Assembly: GCA_023659975.1 (NCBI GenBank)
Contig: JAGXOI010000002.1
Location: 2,273 to 43,468 of the forward strand
Direction: 5' to 3'
From: Candidatus Aenigmarchaeota archaeon LH_S4
Lineage (GTDB): Archaea > Aenigmatarchaeota > Aenigmatarchaeia > QMZS01
Length of the DNA: 41,196 nucleotides
Shown here: positions 18,933 to 27,163 of the stretch, piece by piece
Numbering within the stretch: the stretch's first letter is position 1
Layout: each line of letters starts with the position of its first letter
The notes under the pieces: generated by a model
Database searches by the model: none
What the model saw: the letters and a program-made list of their open reading frames with translations, nothing else
Told to the model about the DNA's origin: nothing
Program-made: the position numbers and the translations under genes

Positions 18933-19655
18933 TTAAGTTTTTAAAGAAGTCAAAAACTCTCTCTCAAGAAAGTGTAATTTTCCTGGGACAACAATAACAC
19001 AGGGAGAGCAGTTTAGATTAAGCAATTTTCCTATTTTATCATATTTTAAAACTTGTTCCTTACTTCCAACTTTGCAAAAGACAAGTATTTCTGTTTCTTT
19101 TGAAATTAGTTTTTTCCTGAATTTATTTTCCAAATCAAGAAGGATTTTTAACCCTTCACCACAACTCATCAATTTTTCTTTTGTTATATCCAGCAAAAAC
19201 AAAGTATGGGCCTCCTGTTCTAAATTTTCTTCCAGAATTTTATAGGGTGACTTGGAATAACAAAAAGGAATTGTAGAGATTTTTCCGAATTTGTAGATTT
19301 GCAGTCCAGTCTCCCCAAGAGCAGAAAATATTGAACTCGAATGGATTATTTTGGTTCTAATATTTTTTTTCTTTGCTTCTACTAAAATAGAAATGTGGGT
19401 TGTTGCAATTAGAGGGTCTCCTGGAACTAACAAGGCAACATCTTTTTTCTTAGCATTTTTTAGAATTTTATCAATATTATCTTCCAGGTCTTCCCTCTTT
19501 AATTCCTCTACTTTTATACCTAAACTTTTTAGATTACCATTCCAGAAACTTGTATATTTCTCAATAAAAACTTTATCACATTTTTTTGCTATTTCCAGAC
19601 CTTTAAGAGGTATATCTTTCTCATCCCAGAGACCAAGTCCTATTAAATATAACAT
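18933..19655 (-). CDS. dphB: Diphthine synthase
   Basis: MLYLIGLGLWDEKDIPLKGLEIAKKCDKVFIEKYTS, LVPGDPLIATTH. Confidence 0.95.
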   Translation of the reverse strand: MLYLIGLGLWDEKDIPLKGLEIAKKCDKVFIEKYTSFWNGNLKSLGIKVEELKREDLEDNIDKILKNAKKKDVALLVPGDPLIATTHISILVEAKKKNIRTKIIHSSSIFSALGETGLQIYKFGKISTIPFCYSKSPYKILEENLEQEAHTLFLLDITKEKLMSCGEGLKILLDLENKFRKKLISKETEILVFCKVGSKEQVLKYDKIGKLLNLNCSPCVIVVPGKLHFLEREFLTSLKT

Positions 19656-19683
19656 AGCTGAAGCCTTTTTTTAAAAAACTTCA

Positions 19684-20022
19684 TTATAGAAGTTTTAAAT
19701 CTTTAACAATTTCATCAATTTTTTCGTCCTCTGCTGGACCAATCCCTAGAGAAGTGATTGTTGCTCTCGGAACCTGTGTCAGCCCAGCATCTATAACAAG
19801 AAAATTTGAGAGTTTCTTTTCTCTTGCAATTTCCTGAAATTTAATTAATTTAGATTCGTCTTCAACTTTCAAAACAATTTTTTTACTTCCTTCTCTATCC
19901 CAATCCTCTTTTCTCTTTTTTTCTGTTCTTCTATAAGCCCCTAAACTTGCGTGGGCAACCTGAGATCCAATCTTTCCTTTACCTAATTTTAAATCTTTCC
20001 TAACAAGAATTACCTGTTTCAT
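19684..20022 (-). CDS. pth2: Peptidyl-tRNA hydrolase, Pth2 family
   Basis: KQVILVRKDLKLGKGKIGSQVAHASLGAY, DAGLTQVPRATITSLGIGP. Confidence 0.96.
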   Translation of the reverse strand: MKQVILVRKDLKLGKGKIGSQVAHASLGAYRRTEKKRKEDWDREGSKKIVLKVEDESKLIKFQEIAREKKLSNFLVIDAGLTQVPRATITSLGIGPAEDEKIDEIVKDLKLL

Positions 20023-20459
20023 CTTTTTGGGGTCGCAACAACTCCTCCAAGACCGGAAGCAGCAAATTTGTGAATAATACCAGATATCATATTAGAAATA
20101 TCTTGTATTTCACCTGCTGAAATCTCAAGTTTTTTAGGTTCCAAAACTTCAATTGAACTTGGTCCATAAGAAATTGCTATCATTATCAAAGTTTTTAAGT
20201 CTTTAACCATTACATCAGTTTCTACAATCTGGGAATAACCCTTTTCTACTTTTTTCATTGGATTCTTAACTTCTTCTATTTTGCTAAAGTCCTTTTTGTA
20301 TAAAAAAATTGTTTTTATTTTTTCAAGTTTTTCAATATGTTCTCTCAGACTTTTCTCAACAATTTCCTGAGTTGTACCAAGAACTTCAAAAATAAGATTA
20401 GATTTCATCCATTTTTTTTGTTCTAATTCCTTAAGTTTTGCCTTTATTTCTGCGTCCAT
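20019..20459 (-). CDS. Conserved-looking hypothetical protein translationally coupled to pth2
   Basis: 146 aa, overlaps pth2 start by 4 bp. Confidence 0.7.
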   Translation of the reverse strand: MDAEIKAKLKELEQKKWMKSNLIFEVLGTTQEIVEKSLREHIEKLEKIKTIFLYKKDFSKIEEVKNPMKKVEKGYSQIVETDVMVKDLKTLIMIAISYGPSSIEVLEPKKLEISAGEIQDISNMISGIIHKFAASGLGGVVATPKR

Positions 20460-20566
20460 AATTAAGAGGAAAATATAAGTTAGTGTTTAAAATTATGGTT
20501 TCAACAATAAATAATCTTTTATCCCTACAAAGTACAAGATGTTAAATTTTAATACCAAAAAATAAC

Positions 20567-20764
20567 TGCAGGAGGGGAGATTCCCGAAACTTGTTTTCTT
20601 TGAAGTGTTGGACTTTCTTTTTTTAAAAAGAAAAGCCTTATTCGAACTCCCGAACCGACTAACAGACAGAGTCCTTAGCCCTGCGCCTTTTTATGTAAAC
20701 TTCTTCTTTTTGACCTAAAAGTTTTTCTTGAAAGAAAAAGCCTTGACCACTTGGCTACCCCTGC
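20567..20764 (-). tRNA. tRNA-Leu (anticodon read as AAG) with two introns: about 25/26 (55 nt, 20685-20739) and T-loop 59/60 (60 nt, 20581-20640)
   Basis: Reverse strand: acceptor GCAGGGG/CTCCTGC (one GU), D-stem GCC/GGC, anticodon arm CAGGG CTAAGGA CTCTG, long variable arm, T-arm GGGAG TTCGAA|intron|T CTCCC. Confidence 0.85.
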
Positions 20765-20770
20765 ATAAGG

Positions 20771-20862
20771 TTTTATATATAATTTTTATTAAATTATGAG
20801 CAAGAGAAAATCAAACTTTTTATATATATCTTTATTAAATTATGAGTAGAGAAAAATTAAAG
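20771..20862 (+). repeat. Imperfect tandem duplication of promoter plus start codon region
   Basis: ttttatatataatttttattaaattatgagcaagagaaaatcaaac followed by ttttatatatatctttattaaattatgagtagagaaaaattaaag. Confidence 0.8.
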
Positions 20863-22740
20863 TTTGTTGGTGTCTTGGTGATTTTGGTTATTTTAGGGTT
20901 AGCTTTTGTATTGTTTAAGTCTGTCTTAATACATCAGGAATCTGGTGTTGTAGGAGTTGAAAAATTCTCCTCAGAACAGGAATTCAGAGACTATCTGAAA
21001 GAATCAGCAAAATCATCAAATTTGGGACATTATGGTGTGGGGGCTGGATCTGTTAGGGCTACGGCAACGGCAGAACAAACTGGTGCTCTTATAAAATCAG
21101 AAAGAGGTTTGGGTGAAGAGACAGCAGAACCTGAAAGGGTTTCTAAAACAAATGTCCAGGTTCTTGGAATTGATGAGCCAGATATTGTAAAAACAAATGG
21201 TAAGGAAATTTATTTTTCTCCAAGTAGTCGGAGATACAGAACATATAGAAGACATTATGAAAATAAAAGAAAAACAAAGGTTGTAAATGCATTTCCTTCA
21301 AATAATTTGAAAAATTTGGCAGAAATAAACAATACAGGGAAACTTTTGTTGTATGAAAATATTTTAGTAGTTCTCTCCGGAGATAAAGTTTATGGTTATG
21401 ATGTTTCTTCCCCGGAGAATCCTGATAAGAAATGGGAAATTGAATTAAACAGTAGTTTTGTTTCAGCAAGACTTTATGATGGTAAAATATATTTAATAAC
21501 AAAGAATCAGATCAATCAATATACCCCTTACCCTATTATACCCCTTACTTGTAAGGGAAATCCAGTTCATGTTAAGTATAATAAAATATATCATCCTGTT
21601 AAAAAAATTCCTGTTGATATACTTTATCACACTTTCTTAATAAATCCATCTTCAGGTGAAACAGAAGGTTCAATTTCTTTTTTAGGCACTTCAGGTGATT
21701 CAGTTGTTTATATGTCAAATAATGCGGTTTATATAACTTATTCTTACAATGGAGATTTTGTTAAATTAGTTTGTAACTTCATAAATGATGAATGTAAGGA
21801 TTTGTTTCCTTCTTATATAATTGAAGATATAAATAAGTTGAAAGGATATGATATAAGCAGGCAGGCAAAAATGACTGAATTACAAACAATCCTGGAACAG
21901 TACATGAGTTCATTGAGTAGAGATGAGAGTGTAAAACTGGAAAATGAATTTTCAAACAGAATGGAAGATTATTTAAAGGAACACATAAGAGAACTTGAAA
22001 AAACAGGAATCGCAAAAATAAACCTTGATTTGGAATTTGAAGCAAGTGGAGAAATTCTAGGAAAACCTCTAAATCAGTTCTCTCTTGATGAATTTGAGAA
22101 TAATTTGAGGGTTGCAACAACAGTTGGAGTGCGGGGGGAAAGCACTAATGACTTGTATGTTTTAGATGAAAACCTGAATATTATTGGAGAAATAAAAGAT
22201 TATGGTTTGCAGGAAAAAATTTATTCTGTGAGATTCCTTGGAGATAAAGGTTATATTGTTACTTTCAAACAGATTGACCCTTTCTTTGTAGTTGATTTAT
22301 CTGACCCAACAAATCCTGAAATAAAAGGAAAATTGAAAATCCCTGGTTATTCATCTTATTTGCATCCTCTAGAAAAAGATAAAATATTGGGTATAGGAAA
22401 AGAAGGCTCAAAAGTTAAAATTTCTCTTTTTGATGTTTCCTCCCCAGAAAATCCTGAAGAAGTTAGTAAATATAGAGTACAGGAGCATTGGTCTGATATT
22501 TTAAATACTCATCATGCATTCCTGCTTGACAAAGAACATGAAATATTTTTCCTTCCTGGAAGTAAGGGCGGATATGTTTTCTCTTATGAAAACTACGAAA
22601 TAAAACTTGAGAAAGTAATAACTGATATAAGTGCAAAAAGAGGTATTTATCTGGATGATTACTTATATATAGTTGGAGATAACAAAATTGTGGTCCTGGA
22701 TGAAAATAGTTGGGAGAAACTAAATGAATTAGAACTTTAA
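20842..22740 (+). CDS. Membrane-anchored beta-propeller domain protein
   Basis: N-terminal TM; VQVLGIDEPDIVKTNGKEIYF signature of the secreted Beta_propel-type family; repeated V.DLSDPTNPEI blades. Confidence 0.85.
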   Translation: MSREKLKFVGVLVILVILGLAFVLFKSVLIHQESGVVGVEKFSSEQEFRDYLKESAKSSNLGHYGVGAGSVRATATAEQTGALIKSERGLGEETAEPERVSKTNVQVLGIDEPDIVKTNGKEIYFSPSSRRYRTYRRHYENKRKTKVVNAFPSNNLKNLAEINNTGKLLLYENILVVLSGDKVYGYDVSSPENPDKKWEIELNSSFVSARLYDGKIYLITKNQINQYTPYPIIPLTCKGNPVHVKYNKIYHPVKKIPVDILYHTFLINPSSGETEGSISFLGTSGDSVVYMSNNAVYITYSYNGDFVKLVCNFINDECKDLFPSYIIEDINKLKGYDISRQAKMTELQTILEQYMSSLSRDESVKLENEFSNRMEDYLKEHIRELEKTGIAKINLDLEFEASGEILGKPLNQFSLDEFENNLRVATTVGVRGESTNDLYVLDENLNIIGEIKDYGLQEKIYSVRFLGDKGYIVTFKQIDPFFVVDLSDPTNPEIKGKLKIPGYSSYLHPLEKDKILGIGKEGSKVKISLFDVSSPENPEEVSKYRVQEHWSDILNTHHAFLLDKEHEIFFLPGSKGGYVFSYENYEIKLEKVITDISAKRGIYLDDYLYIVGDNKIVVLDENSWEKLNELEL

Positions 22741-23918
22741 AAATCCAAAATTCTCTTTTGCTCCAATAACTTGCTTTTCTTTATATATTCCTCTGGTTTA
22801 ACTCTCGTTTTTAAGTTTAGTAGAAGTTCTTTGAGAGAATTAAATTTTTTTGGTTGTTTTCTGAAAGCAGCCCTTACATTTTCCCTGACTTCCCAGACTC
22901 CAACAGGAATTTCATAACCTTCCCTAACTTCTCTTATTATTATTGCTCTTGCCTGCTTTCTCATATTATACAAACCTTCTGAAACCGCAAATCTTGCAGC
23001 ATAGTAACCACCACTTTGCAAACTTGCATAGTGTTTTCTTCCCTGATAAAATTCAGACTCAACTGTGGTCTCTGGTGAACTGCTGTCTGAATTCCAAACT
23101 GTTCCAGGGAACCAAGTTTCAAATAGCTCAAATTCCCAATTACCAGGGAGCAAAATAACATAAAAATGATTATCTAGATAAGAACTCTCAAATAATAGGT
23201 ATTCATTTGTCGAGGAAAATTCTTTTATCCCTGTGATAAAATGTTTGGAGAGTAAATCATCTATCGCTGTAATACTCCATTTTGTTGGAACAAGTTTTTT
23301 CTTTATTCCTAAGACTCCAGAACTCAGGATTTTTGAAATCTGTGAAACATTGAAATTTAAGTTATAAAATTCTATTACAGTATTGTTTGCTTTTATATCA
23401 TCATCAATCAGTTTATATACTTTTTTTCCGATTTTTGGATTGTCAACAACCTTTATTTTATTTACTTCACCGCTTGCCCCCATCGGTTGGAGAATTGGTG
23501 AAAAGGAGAGGGAAAAAGAAGGTTTTTTTCTGAAGTTAATTTCCAAATCAACCGGTTTAGTTGAAAGAGTTAGTTCCTGCAATTCTCTTACATATCTATC
23601 CTTTGTGAAAATATTTTTTTGTATTTTTCCCCTTACAAGAGAATATCTATCCTCAACTACTTTTTCCTGAGCCAGACCAAACATTTTTTCAGGAGTATCA
23701 ACTCTTTCCAGATTGGATTCATCCAAAGAAACCATCGGACCAACAAAAACATCTGGGTAATTCTCATGACCTACAAAAACAGATTTTGGGGAAGGTCCAA
23801 ACAAAGTTTCCTTGATTTTTGGAATAGTAAGTTTCTGATAATAAATTCTTGTTAGAATTGGACATCTATCTCTTCCACAGAGTTTTCTTGTTCCTTTACA
23901 GATATGACAGAGATTCAT
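22737..23918 (-). CDS. nre: Nre-type archaeal DNA repair protein with C-terminal PIP-like motif
   Basis: MNLCHICKGTRKLCGRDRCPI zinc motif, ESSYLDNHFYVILLPGNWEFELFE, YYAARFAVSEGL; ends in QKRILDF. ORF extension to 23972 is probably not used. Confidence 0.88.
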   Translation of the reverse strand: MNLCHICKGTRKLCGRDRCPILTRIYYQKLTIPKIKETLFGPSPKSVFVGHENYPDVFVGPMVSLDESNLERVDTPEKMFGLAQEKVVEDRYSLVRGKIQKNIFTKDRYVRELQELTLSTKPVDLEINFRKKPSFSLSFSPILQPMGASGEVNKIKVVDNPKIGKKVYKLIDDDIKANNTVIEFYNLNFNVSQISKILSSGVLGIKKKLVPTKWSITAIDDLLSKHFITGIKEFSSTNEYLLFESSYLDNHFYVILLPGNWEFELFETWFPGTVWNSDSSSPETTVESEFYQGRKHYASLQSGGYYAARFAVSEGLYNMRKQARAIIIREVREGYEIPVGVWEVRENVRAAFRKQPKKFNSLKELLLNLKTRVKPEEYIKKSKLLEQKRILDF

Positions 23919-23925
23919 ACTTATG

Positions 23926-25149
23926 TTAATATTCACCAAGACCTTTTTGCCTGTATTTGAAAAATTCAACATCTGGTTCTTTTTTCAAAGGTAAAAGTTT
24001 TCCATAGACTCCGGCTCCTCCTGGAATCTGCTGGATTTCATCCTTTCTAAAAGCCTCAATATATTCTCCCACTTTTTTGTCAATTTTTTTTAGTTCTTCA
24101 ATTGGAGAGTCAATTAAAACTTTGATTTCATTACCAAATTTTTTGATAAACTTTTCCCATATTTCAGAGACTGTTTTTGAATAAAAACTTTTTATGGAGT
24201 AAGCTGTTGCAATTATTTCTGTTAAAGGATAGATATGAGTATATTTTGGTCTTTCCTGATTTCCTTCACAATCTGAGAGTTCTAAAATCCTGTCTTTTAC
24301 TCCTTTATTTATTGTTCCTCTACAGTTTCTGCATCTCCAGTTTAATTTTTTTGCATCTTCAAGTTTGTAAAATGTTAAGCATTTCTTACACCTTGACAAA
24401 TGATATTTCCCGTGTTCAGGGTAAAAACCACAATTTAGAATTACTTTTCTCCCATCTTTTTGGAGTAAGGCCTTTTTTAATTCTTCAAAACTAAATTCTT
24501 TGATTTTGAATCTGTTAAATTCTCTTGCAAGTCTTAAGGGATAGGGTGAGTGTGCATCAGAATTTGAAAGAAAAGTCAATCTGTGTAATTCAGAAATTTT
24601 ATCCGCGAGGTAGGAGTCCGCAGAAAGACCAAGTTCAAGAAAGGAAATTTTTTCAGAATATTTTCCATAGCATTCTTTTAAAGAATTGAAGTGTGCATAA
24701 ATCCCGAAGTAAGGAGTGAAAGCGTGAGCTGGACCGAACAATCCCTCACTCTCCAAAACAAACTCAGCAATTTTTTCTCCTCCTATTCTCAACCATGGCC
24801 TACCATCTGCATCCAGATTATCCGAATATCCTAAAAGTTTTTCTCTTAATTCTTCTGCTTTTGAAAAAGACGGAAGTAAAATTACATGGTGAACCCTATC
24901 TTTATCCTGAACTTCAACTTCTATAACAAATTTTGTTTCACTTTCCCTGTAAGTATAAATTCCTTCCCCTTTTAGGTTTTCTTTCAGGTGTGCCAGCCAC
25001 TTGTTATGCAGGCAGTCCCCTGTTCCAAGAAACTGAACCCCCTTTAATTTAGCCTGCTCTGCAAGAATAGGAATCTCCATTCTCTTAGAAACAGCCCGGG
25101 CATATTTTGAATGGATATGTAAGTCTGCATTTATTTCAAGGAAGTCCAT
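23926..25149 (-). CDS. endoQ: Endonuclease Q-like PHP-domain DNA repair nuclease
   Basis: NADLHIHSKYARAVSKRM, GTGDCLH, GPAHAFTP, LSNSDAHSPYPLRLAREFN; CxxC zinc site CKKC...CRNC. Confidence 0.9.
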   Translation of the reverse strand: MDFLEINADLHIHSKYARAVSKRMEIPILAEQAKLKGVQFLGTGDCLHNKWLAHLKENLKGEGIYTYRESETKFVIEVEVQDKDRVHHVILLPSFSKAEELREKLLGYSDNLDADGRPWLRIGGEKIAEFVLESEGLFGPAHAFTPYFGIYAHFNSLKECYGKYSEKISFLELGLSADSYLADKISELHRLTFLSNSDAHSPYPLRLAREFNRFKIKEFSFEELKKALLQKDGRKVILNCGFYPEHGKYHLSRCKKCLTFYKLEDAKKLNWRCRNCRGTINKGVKDRILELSDCEGNQERPKYTHIYPLTEIIATAYSIKSFYSKTVSEIWEKFIKKFGNEIKVLIDSPIEELKKIDKKVGEYIEAFRKDEIQQIPGGAGVYGKLLPLKKEPDVEFFKYRQKGLGEY

Positions 25150-25154
25150 AACTA
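25079..25154. repeat. Left copy of about 76-bp direct repeat (endoQ 5' end)
   Basis: attctcttagaaacagcccgggcatattttgaatg...ggaagtccata, matches 26007-26082 with 4 visible mismatches. Confidence 0.95.
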
Positions 25155-25155
25155 T

Positions 25156-25572
25156 TTATTTTCTTCTTAACAAAGTTTTTACGATTTCCAAGAACTCTTT
25201 AACTACAGAAATTCTAATGAAAACATCAAAAACATCTTTTTCAGATAAATCATAATATTCGTGAGATAACAAGTTTCTATAAAAAACCAGATTAGATAAT
25301 TTTCTTTCCAAATCCTTAGAAATAAATTTATTTCTGTACATTAACCTGAAAATATCTTTGTAAGTAGAGGGCATACCTAATTTATTTGCAGATACTATTT
25401 CATCCCCCAAATCAATTACCCTATTTGTTATTGAAAACAGAACCATAGATAATGAGTAAAAGTTTTTTCTGCTTTTTAAGTCTACAACACTTCTAATGTT
25501 TAAACTATCTAAATCCTTAAAATATCTCTCTATATCTTCAATTATCTTAGTTATTCTTTCTGTATCATACAT
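25156..25572 (-). CDS. hepT: HepT-like HEPN toxin (type VII-like HEPN/MNT module)
   Basis: RNLLSHEY matches RX4HXY; start reassigned to MYDTERITK overlapping mntA end. Confidence 0.88.
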   Translation of the reverse strand: MYDTERITKIIEDIERYFKDLDSLNIRSVVDLKSRKNFYSLSMVLFSITNRVIDLGDEIVSANKLGMPSTYKDIFRLMYRNKFISKDLERKLSNLVFYRNLLSHEYYDLSEKDVFDVFIRISVVKEFLEIVKTLLRRK

Positions 25573-25942
25573 ATTTATCCAAAATTCTGTCATAATGCCT
25601 GTCAATTATAGGTTTAAAATCCAGATAAGACTTGAGTGTATTGGATCTTGTCCTATGCAAAAACAGTTCATCTTTTTGATATAATATTTTACCTTCCTTA
25701 AACATCCTAAATCTTACATTAAGCGGCAAATCAGAGAATATAGAAATGTCTATTTTTCTTGAAGAGCAACTCAAGATTTCTTCTCTTCTCTTTTTTTGAA
25801 TATCCTTGTCCGTAATCACACAAATATCTATGTCAGAAAAAGGTTTTGTTTTTTTCCTTGCATAAGAACCAAACAAGTAGATTCCCTCCACCCCTTTTAT
25901 ATTTTTAATTTCATCCACAACCAACTTAATTTCTTTGTTCAT
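25565..25942 (-). CDS. mntA: MntA-like minimal nucleotidyltransferase antitoxin
   Basis: GSYARKKTKPFSDIDI matches GSX10DXD. Confidence 0.9.
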   Translation of the reverse strand: MNKEIKLVVDEIKNIKGVEGIYLFGSYARKKTKPFSDIDICVITDKDIQKKRREEILSCSSRKIDISIFSDLPLNVRFRMFKEGKILYQKDELFLHRTRSNTLKSYLDFKPIIDRHYDRILDKYV

Positions 25943-26006
25943 AAACTAACCTCTAAATTTGTTAATATATAGGAACTTAGAGAAAATGTGTAAGAATGGT
26001 CTAAAT

Positions 26007-26082
26007 ATTCTCTTAGAAACAGCCCGGGCATATTTTGAATGAATGTGTAAGTCTGCGTTTATTTTAAGGAAGTCCATATAAA
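26007..26082 (-). pseudogene. Right copy of the direct repeat: endoQ 5' fragment (MDFLKINADLHIHSKYARAVSKR...)
   Basis: Reverse strand atggacttccttaaaataaacgcagacttacacattcattc...; three of four differences from endoQ are synonymous. Confidence 0.9.
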
Positions 26083-26204
26083 GGCTTCCTTTTTAAAAAA
26101 GAAAAATTATGTTATTCTAATTTTTCCCGTTCAAAGACAATTTTTTCAAATTCTTTCGTTAAATCTACTTTCTAATTAAGAATTTTCTAAATAAAAATAA
26201 AAAA

Positions 26205-27053
26205 TTATTTGGATTCTTCCTTTGCTTTTCTTTCAACGTCTTTTATTACTCCTTCTTCTTTCTCTCCACCGAAATATTCTTCCCAGATCTGTTTCTCTTC
26301 TTCTGGCAATTTCTGCCAATTTAGGTTTGAATCTTTTACTTTTTCCCAGGCTTCCTTTGCTCTTTCATGAGTGTATGAACCTGGACCACCAATTTTGCCT
26401 TTCTTTACTTCTGTTTCAAGGTCTTTTCTTACTTCTTCTTTTTTCTCTCTACCGAAATATTCTTCAAGGTATCTTTTCTCTTCTTCTGGCAATTCCTTCA
26501 AATCCCCTGAATCTCTTGCTTTTTCCCAGGCTCCCTTTGCCATTTCATAAGTTTCTGAACCTGGACCAGCAATTCTATCTCTGTCGTGGTACATTGAAGC
26601 TTTTACTCTATTATATAACTCATCCATATTCCCTATCCTTCTCTCAATTTCATTATAAAAACTATGATTACTAAAGTCTGTCTCCTCTCTATTCTCTATT
26701 CCTCTCACCACAGCCCAAGCAGAATAATATGCTTTTGGGTCCTCCTTCAATCTTTCAGTGATAAGATCTCGGTCTTTCTTTGGAAGTGCTGCTACACCTT
26801 CAGCTATTTTATACTCCATACTGATAATATCATCCTTTACTTTTCTAGATACCTCTTTATCACGTATATTTCCTGTTATCTTTGCTATCTCATAACGAGC
26901 ATCCTGTAATCCTTGAATCATTAAATATGCTTCTTCTCCCTTTTCTGATAACTTCGGTGGTTTTGTTGCCTTTGCAAAAGAATCCATTACGTCTTGGTAT
27001 GCTTCACTTTTTGGATCTTCTCCCATATATTTATTTCCTATCATTTTCACCAC
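26205..27053 (-). CDS. Charged protein with C-terminal internal repeats, unknown function
   Basis: 282 aa; IAGPGSETYEMAKGAWEKARDS..LKELPEEEKRYLEEYFGREKKE and IGGPGSYTHERAKEAWEKVKDS..WQKLPEEEKQIWEEYFGGEKEE. Confidence 0.75.
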   Translation of the reverse strand: MVKMIGNKYMGEDPKSEAYQDVMDSFAKATKPPKLSEKGEEAYLMIQGLQDARYEIAKITGNIRDKEVSRKVKDDIISMEYKIAEGVAALPKKDRDLITERLKEDPKAYYSAWAVVRGIENREETDFSNHSFYNEIERRIGNMDELYNRVKASMYHDRDRIAGPGSETYEMAKGAWEKARDSGDLKELPEEEKRYLEEYFGREKKEEVRKDLETEVKKGKIGGPGSYTHERAKEAWEKVKDSNLNWQKLPEEEKQIWEEYFGGEKEEGVIKDVERKAKEESK

Positions 27054-27069
27054 TAATATATAATGTATT

Positions 27070-27087
27070 AAAACTATATATAGTTTT
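27070..27087. promoter_or_regulatory. Perfect 18-bp palindrome AAAACTATATATAGTTTT upstream of the repeat-protein gene
   Basis: Self-complementary, 16 bp upstream of the predicted start, overlapping a TATA-like sequence. Confidence 0.5.
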
Positions 27088-27163
27088 CGGTGATAAAATA
27101 TATATTTTCTACTATCGTAATTTTTTCAAAATTAAATAAATCCTCTAATTTAATAACTAGAAA

